Positions 57,401 through 64,000 of a stretch of DNA of 64,000 nucleotides are shown one piece after another. Under the pieces are notes generated by a model. The model did not search any database. It was given only the letters and a program-made list of their open reading frames with translations, and was not told the DNA's origin. A program made the translations under genes and the position numbers. Position 1 is the first letter of the stretch; every line of letters starts with the position of its first letter. Source of the stretch: Istiophorus platypterus (lineage: Eukaryota > Chordata > Actinopteri > Istiophoriformes > Istiophoridae); assembly GCA_016859345.1 (NCBI GenBank), contig CM029119.1, forward strand, positions 1 through 64,000. Direction: 5' to 3'.

Positions 57401-60400
57401 AGAATCTATCCGTACATTCAATAAAATAACTTGATGCAGTTTTCGTGAGTGAATGGGAGCATGGTAAATTGTTGACCGCCACCATCATGTTTCCTTATAG
57501 GGAAGACAGATGCCTAGAGACAGAGGGGAAGTGAGACAAAACTACACTTGATTTTCCTCTCTGGATCTACTCCTGTTTCCATTTAAGCCAGACTATACCA
57601 AAACAAAATATTCTCCTGCTGCTTGCTTCCAATACTAACAATAATAATCAAAGAGTATAAACTGTAATCAAAGAGTGAAGCTGTATAAAAGTATAAAACA
57701 AACATACATATGGATTTAGAAAACTAATATCTTGCACAAAAAGGCTCGATTTAGGTTAAAACTGTTATCACAGCTTCCATGTCCACTGAAAATCATGCCT
57801 ATGGGACATGTATGTATGTCAATCATTGTGGATTGGTTCGGGCATTCATGAGCAGGATGTCAAGTGAAATAAGGCTAGAGTAGACCATAGCGGAGCAAAA
57901 TGGAGAGTGAATATTGGATTGATGTTTATGTGGTGGACATATTAGCCACAGAAGTCGAAGCATGTGATATATGGTGAATGTATCCTTCAGGATGTTTTGA
58001 TAGTTTTCTGCCCCTATGATTAACGCTGCTTTAAGTAGAAAGTAGTGTTTATAAGTATAAAAACAAAAATCAGGACTAGACTCTGCCAATTGTTCACTAA
58101 TAAGTCAAAATATTTGTTAATATTCCTACACATACTGTACATAAATAGCCAAAGTGAGATGTGAGATTGCTTAATATGTTCAGGATGGTAGGACATGTAT
58201 TATTGAGAAGCCTTGTGTAGACTTAATGTGGTGTTGTCCTTTAAAGTGATTCCTTATGCCTCTGGCACTATACCGGTGATCAATTAGCTCTAGGCAGCAT
58301 AGCTCTGGCTCAACACCCTACAATACATTGTAGTATCTAATGAGTGACTGGGGTTATCTTTCTCCTAATTCTGAAATGTTTAGGTCAAAGGAGATTTTGA
58401 GGTCTGATAATCAAAGGAATTTATGACCCTCTTGTGAAGCGAATGGATGTGATTGTCTGTGTGTGATTGCTGTATATACTTTTTGATACTCAGAATTTTA
58501 CAAAGCAGTGAAGAAATCCTTTTAGCCTATTCTGTCTTAGATCATCTCTAAAATATTTTAAAACATTTTATACCATATTGATCTACCAATTCATATGATA
58601 TGTCCATGGGTAAAACACTGGATCGCAACAGTTCCAGCAAACTATACTTGCCGACAGATATAAAAATCTCAATGAAGGCCAAAAGGGACAGGAAGATTAG
58701 ATGAGATTGGATGGGTGAGCACCAACCATCATAGCTATGTTGAGGTCTGAGAAGACTTTTAAATACCAGCAAGTGTGACACTCAACTGACAAAGGCACAT
58801 AGTGTTTAACAAATACTGACTTTTTTTTTACCAGAGTTTTGGGGAAAAAAATATTGAAATTAGTATTACTTCAAGGCATTTCATCAATAGTTTCAGCGAT
58901 ATTGTGATATTGTCTGGATGACTCAGCTACCCCAAAACTGCGAGTTGGCATTCAGCATGCCAAACATTTGCCGCTCTCCAGTGAACCTACAGTACCGCAA
59001 TAACAAGAACTGCTCTTGAGGCTAAAAAAAAGAGCCATCCCAGTTTGGCCTTTACACTATATCAACATGACAGGCAACAAAGTATAAGTAGTTATCTTTT
59101 CTTCAGACCAAAACAAGATTTCCTAAGTGTCTTCCTCTTGCAGAGATAAGGCAGATAGATAAGGCAGCTAACAGCAGAGCCAGAAATATTATCTTTTCAT
59201 TCTATGCATTTTTCTTCCATGTCAAAACCTTGTGCCCATGTTACATACAATGCAACTTGACCACCAACAGTTAAGCCATAGATTTGCATGTGTTAAGTTG
59301 TTAGCTGTAGCCTCAAGCAGCTACTCTCAAGCAGGTATGAAGAGCTTGCTAAAGAGGCCTTTTAAACTCACTCCTTTCTAGCTCCAAACCCCAGCCCACT
59401 CTCCCACTCTCTTTTTTCATTTCAAACATGTGCTCTTCAACAACAGTCATATCTCCAAACAGGAGTTTTACCTAAACTCACTAAAATTAAAGTTAGCATT
59501 CAAAATTTTTCTCATCTAGAGAAATTATGGGTACAAAAACTCACTTATGTAACCAATAATTCTAACTTTAACTGTCCCATAATTATTACCTAGCTCTGAG
59601 GTTTGGTTTTATTCAGTTTTGCGTAAGGATACAGTTTAATATGTGGGCCATGATCAAGTTTATGACTGACTTTTTTTAAAATTGAGAATCAAGAATAAAA
59701 ATTCTAGTAAGGAGTTGGTAATACAAATGGAGGTATAAGCAAAAGGGGAGTTGTAATTTGAAGAAAAAAGAAAGTGTAAAGTAGCAAAGAGGAAAACACA
59801 GGTCACAGTTTTAATTAGGTAAATGAAGAGGAAAAAAATAGTTGTGATTAATGAAGGCTTTTAGCTAGCATTTGCACTAGAAGGGGAAGGGAATGATTGG
59901 GGATGATAAGGAGGCCGTAGTGCTGTGGTAGTGCTTTTCAACATGTCAGTCATGGCAGCATTAACCTTCATCTGTCTGGAGTTCAAGATGCTGCACCAAG
60001 CAGCATCCGTGCAAGCAATTTGTTACCAGAAACTATAATTTTCTTCTCCTTCTCTTACTTTTTCTTCTTTTGCAGTCTATTTTTTCTCTTTCTACTTTAA
60101 TCTCCTACAGCACGTGGAAGCATATACTAGATGGCTATTAATCTTTGGTGGAATTCCCTACCCACAGCCTTGAAAAAATAAACAGTTGTACTTTTTGTTT
60201 CTCCCCAATCTTCTGGGATGGTCTATATCTTGCTTTATGAAGATTTTTTTTTCATCTTTGATGTTAGCTGCAAAGCTAGCTAAAAAAAAAAACATTAACC
60301 ATTTAAATCCCCTTGAAAAATTTGAAGAGCTTCTTTCCTTAGGGAAAGAATAGTCATTCCCCATAGAATTACAAGTAAGTAGCTTCAGGACAATTAAATC

Positions 60401-61640
60401 GAAAAGAGAGTTTGAGAATAAGGCTATTTCTTGTTTTCATTTACTGATGTGGCAAAGACTCACATTAAACATAAACACTTAGGGAAACACAAGTCATTAG
60501 AAAAACAAGTCCGTAAGTAGGAATAAAGTCTTTAAGATTTACCAAGAATATTCCTAAGACATGTCACCAAATGATTAGATGTGAATTATTCAGTTAGTGT
60601 TAAATGTTCAACTAGTTTAATCATTCGTATTGATATTTCAGTAGACCTTTTCTTGTTTAAAAAAGTGTCTCAAATAAAGTGCTTTCCAGGTGCTGTGGCA
60701 TACAATACGTTATCAAAGACAATAGTGTGAAGTCTCTGCACCAGCCCAAGTTCATAGTGATATCTAATTCCATCTAGTGTTATATTCAGATGGTCAGCAG
60801 CTAAAAAACAGAAAATAAACTCACCATAGTGCCCACACTGTAAGTGGCTGCAGGACCAATCGTATGGTGATATGGATCTGCTGTTGCATAGACTCTGCCA
60901 TAACTATAGACGAGGCAGAAACAGAATTTAATATGACAACATAGTGGACAAATTTAAGACCTACTATAGCTTTTCATAGATGTTCAAAAGACAGTTATAG
61001 CAAAATTTATGGATATATTTCAGCATTCAGGACTTGCATTTATAAAGCATGACAGTATCCTTCTAGAGAACTACATTTCAGGGGGACTAGGATTAGAAAC
61101 ATTCCAATCTCAGATTAAGACATGAGTTAGAAACTGTGAATGTTTCTTGACAATATTTCTTATTAAGTAATGATTTGTACCATCACTTAATGGAGGGCTG
61201 AGTCAACTTGCTAGGGGATCCAAGGGCAAATTTTAGCAGTACGTTCCCATTGACCTACGCTTGAATACCCTTAAGGTACAGATGGCAGTAAAGAACAAAC
61301 TACACATTGCAACATTATTATATGTTGTACAGAGCCCCAGAAATCCTTCAGCATTCCTTTGCTGTGGTTTGCTGTTTTTCAGTTTGTATTAATCAAATTA
61401 AAAACATTTTATAAAGGAATATGGACAATAGAAGCTTAGTATCTATTGAGGCAATAAAAGTTATGAAACTAGATCAAGCCTGGTGTCAAGGATCATGCAT
61501 CTATATTGAATTGTGTACAGTAATAGAATTCTAGGTACATTTCAGGGTGGAGTAATTGCATCCAAAATATAATTTGTTTTAATGCTACAAGTATTTACAT
61601 GAAAAAGCTTGTGTTATTTTTTCCCATATATCTTATAGCA
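54434..61640. other. Non-coding region, no supportable gene
   Basis: AT-rich sequence without a clear repeat or coding signal. The longest frame (minus, 57488-57069, 139 codons) shows no domain and no conserved copy here. Minor: a small ttattaaataatta palindrome near 55847-55875. Confidence 0.55.
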
Positions 61641-61642
61641 TA

Positions 61643-62069
61643 CACTGAGGTGGCAGTTTCTTAGGTACACTTTACTAGAACTGATGTAGCTTTACATAGC
61701 AGTCCTGCAATAACCTACCCTCATGAAGGCTATAGTGTTTGAACTTTGTTTAAACTGCTTTAGAAGGTACTGATTCAACTTTGTTTGATGGCTTCAGTTT
61801 TTATTGCTTATGAATTACATTATATGGACAGGTGTTTCTAAAGCTCGCTTCTAGGCTACATTGAGGCTACACAAAAACATTGCTCTGTATAACGCAATAC
61901 AGTTTAACAGCCCCACAAACTACATCCTTCAAAATGATCATATAGTTGAATCATAATCTCTCAAAAACAATTTCAGTAAAACACTTGAAAATGGAACACT
62001 GGAGGATTTATTGCAAGACTGCATTAGACTGCATTAGTTCTAGCTAGGTGTACCAAATAAACTGTGGTG
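61643..62069. mobile_element. MITE-like element with TA target site
   Basis: The left end CACTGAGGTGGCAGTTTC and the inverted right end CACCACAGTTTATTTGG share cagttt-tt-ggtacac and are flanked by TA (61641-61642 and 62070-62071). About 427 bp, no transposase. This fits a non-autonomous Tc1/mariner-type MITE. Confidence 0.75.
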
Positions 62070-62071
62070 TA

Positions 62072-64000
62072 TATATTTACCACCTGCTTGGAAATCCTGG
62101 CAAGTTGGGATAACTCTGTATATGAGGCAGTAAGTTCACACTTAGAATGACATTTTGACTAATTCCACAAACATAAGACTATATGGTGGTTAATCAGTTG
62201 GGAAATACTGTTGTTTTCCCCTTTGCCAACTTTACCCAACAGCCATAAACTTTATGCAAGTTGGCTTTGACTGAATAGGTCTAATAATGGATAAGGAGTG
62301 CTAAAATGAGTATGCATAAGACACATAAGGTGATGAGATGTCGATTCTAACTAATGTCTGGAAGAGAGATCTATAATCATTTCCCCTTCTCAATCACACT
62401 AAGGACAGGCCTATGGGATGGAAATGCAATCAATGTTTCCCTATAAATATATGTTCACAAGGTGAGAGTGTGAGATTGCAATGATTTGTTTTATCCATTT
62501 CACTTAGATAGAAAAAAACAGACAAGTGTTTTATCTTCCAGTTGATGGCGAAGGATTGCAAGAAAAGCAATGTGAGCCACAGAGGAAAAAGAGAGAGAAA
62601 AATAAGAAAAGAAATGAAAAAAGTCATAAGAGGAGTGCATGGATGAAGAGATAAATGAGATTATGAAAAAGGAGAAACATGACAAATCATTGCACAGGCA
62701 AAAAGGAAATATAGGTTTGTAAGGAAAAAAAGATAAGAAAGAAGAGGTTGAATCAGAGGACACAGAGTGGTAAGGTACCATAAAGGACAGAATTTTGAGT
62801 GAGAGTGAGTGCATTTTTCTGATCTTGACCCATACCTTCACCAGTTTGTATGCCATCATCTTCTGAACCTCCTTCTCTCTTCTTATCTACTGTCTCCCTT
62901 ATCTGCCATCTCCCCCTGTTTCACTCTCTCTCTCTCTCTGTCTCCTGAGGCTTCTTTCCAGTCTTTTCACAAGCTGTGGCTTGGTATTAATCCCCTACCT
63001 TAATGCCCCTCACTTATCTTATTCCACCTCTCCATTCCTCTTTGTCTGATGCAACCAACTTCTTTATTTACAATATATCTTTCTTTATGTCTTCTTTGTC
63101 TTATCAAATAAATTTTTGTCAATTGAGCTATAAAACCTTTTCCACCTAAAACCACTAAAACCAGTGGTCTGACTAACTTCAGTATCCTTCTGCCATGGTA
63201 CTGGTGTCAGAGAGATACCCCCTCCTTGGCAGAACAAAGGCCAAAAATCAAATGGCTATGTTTTCTTGCATAGCTACTGCTTTTTTGATGGCCTGGTACC
63301 TACCTCTCATAACTAGTTAATTTGAAACTGCAAGCCCTACAGTTTCAAAAGAAATAGAATGAAACTGATTCATTTTTTCTTTTCAAATGGTGCTGACTTT
63401 TTGGAATTCTTTCATTACTTTAAACACATTGGACACATCTAAAGATGCAAGACCCAATCTAATTGATGAGCCACAAAAAATGGAACTTCATATTTCCACC
63501 AATCGCTGGATCTGATCTGATGCTATTTGGTGGACAGACACACACACATCTCATCACTTGCAAGTGCATCATCAAATAACGCTGACATTTGGGTAAAGTT
63601 TGCTCTACAACTGTGTAATTTGATGCTTAATGGCTTAATGCTAGATGCTTAGTAACCTAACTGTGAATGTATTATGTGTGTTAGTCTGATATTTGACTGA
63701 CTAGAGTTTTTTTGTTATTGTAAAGTGTCTTAACTTGGATAAGTCTACATCTAGATCTTACCACAGGAATCTCTTAGATTAGTATTGGTTTTGATTTAGT
63801 ATAGATAGATTTGTTTAGAGACTTAAGTTTCCTGCCTTGAATGTATTTAGGAAGGAATTCACCATTTGTGACTTGATGTGTATAAATAGTATTGTCCATT
63901 TGAGTAGCATTTTAATTTGTAATAATTATACTTAAATTTTAATAAACAAATGAGGTTGGTGCTATGGCTGTAATTTTATCTGAAGCCAACAAACTATTCC
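62072..64000. other. Non-coding region to the end of the window
   Basis: A purine-rich stretch (62575-62760) is followed by a pyrimidine-rich stretch with a CT run (about 62862-62945). A short CA run is at 63538-63548. No gene is seen. Confidence 0.55.

Noticed and set aside
57069..57488. 139-codon minus-strand frame as a gene
   Set aside because: No domain, no repeat copy and no splice context I can defend; length is within chance for this much AT-rich DNA.

Overview
The window reads as vertebrate genomic DNA, almost certainly from a teleost fish. It carries L2-type and L1-type LINE fragments, Tc1/mariner elements, LTR retroelements, dinucleotide microsatellites and vertebrate-type splice signals, and it has no bacterial gene organisation. 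I find no intact host gene. Almost every long reading frame is a decayed mobile-element protein or a chance frame in repeats.

Region 1-39654 is a mosaic built on an undescribed (to me) satellite-like repeat, here called XY. Its monomers are roughly 0.8-1 kb, occur in both orientations, and are full of hairpins. Into it are set: two copies of an L2-like LINE with an SGNH-esterase ORF1 (1 and 36 kb), each split by the same large foldback/LTR-like element (FB; 1.5-4.1 kb and 36.8-38.4 kb); two L1-like LINEs (6.3-9.8 kb plus strand, 28.5-32.3 kb minus strand) that share the same deletion of the whole reverse transcriptase; a 740-bp foldback with telomere-like hexamers (10.6-11.3 kb); a duplicated anonymous block C (11.4-13.7 and 26.15-27.6 kb); and a recent 979-bp tandem duplication (34.0-35.9 kb).

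The most interesting object is on the minus strand, about 21.5 kb down to 14.2 kb. It is an intron-containing gene-like element that begins with a SET (KMT5A-like) methyltransferase domain, continues through five small acidic exons all in phase 0 (some tandemly duplicated), and ends in one large exon with a C2H2-like zinc finger and a tyrosine-recombinase-like domain. It has a recognisable promoter region (TATA-like box, CCAAT box, GC box) and a consensus first splice donor. It is broken by several frameshifts and stops, so this copy is probably a pseudogene, but the architecture suggests a Crypton-like mobile element carrying a chromatin-modifying enzyme. Next to it lies an LTR plus leader whose primer-binding site matches tRNA-Tyr.

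From 39655 to 43820 lie three copies of one approximately 372-bp LTR. One is a solo LTR with a perfect 4-bp target-site duplication, nested in reverse orientation in the leader of another copy. From about 43.8 kb to the end the DNA is AT-rich, mostly single-copy in appearance and non-coding, with two decayed Tc1/mariner elements (45.9-47.4 and 53.7-54.4 kb), one TA-flanked MITE (61.6-62.1 kb) and microsatellites.
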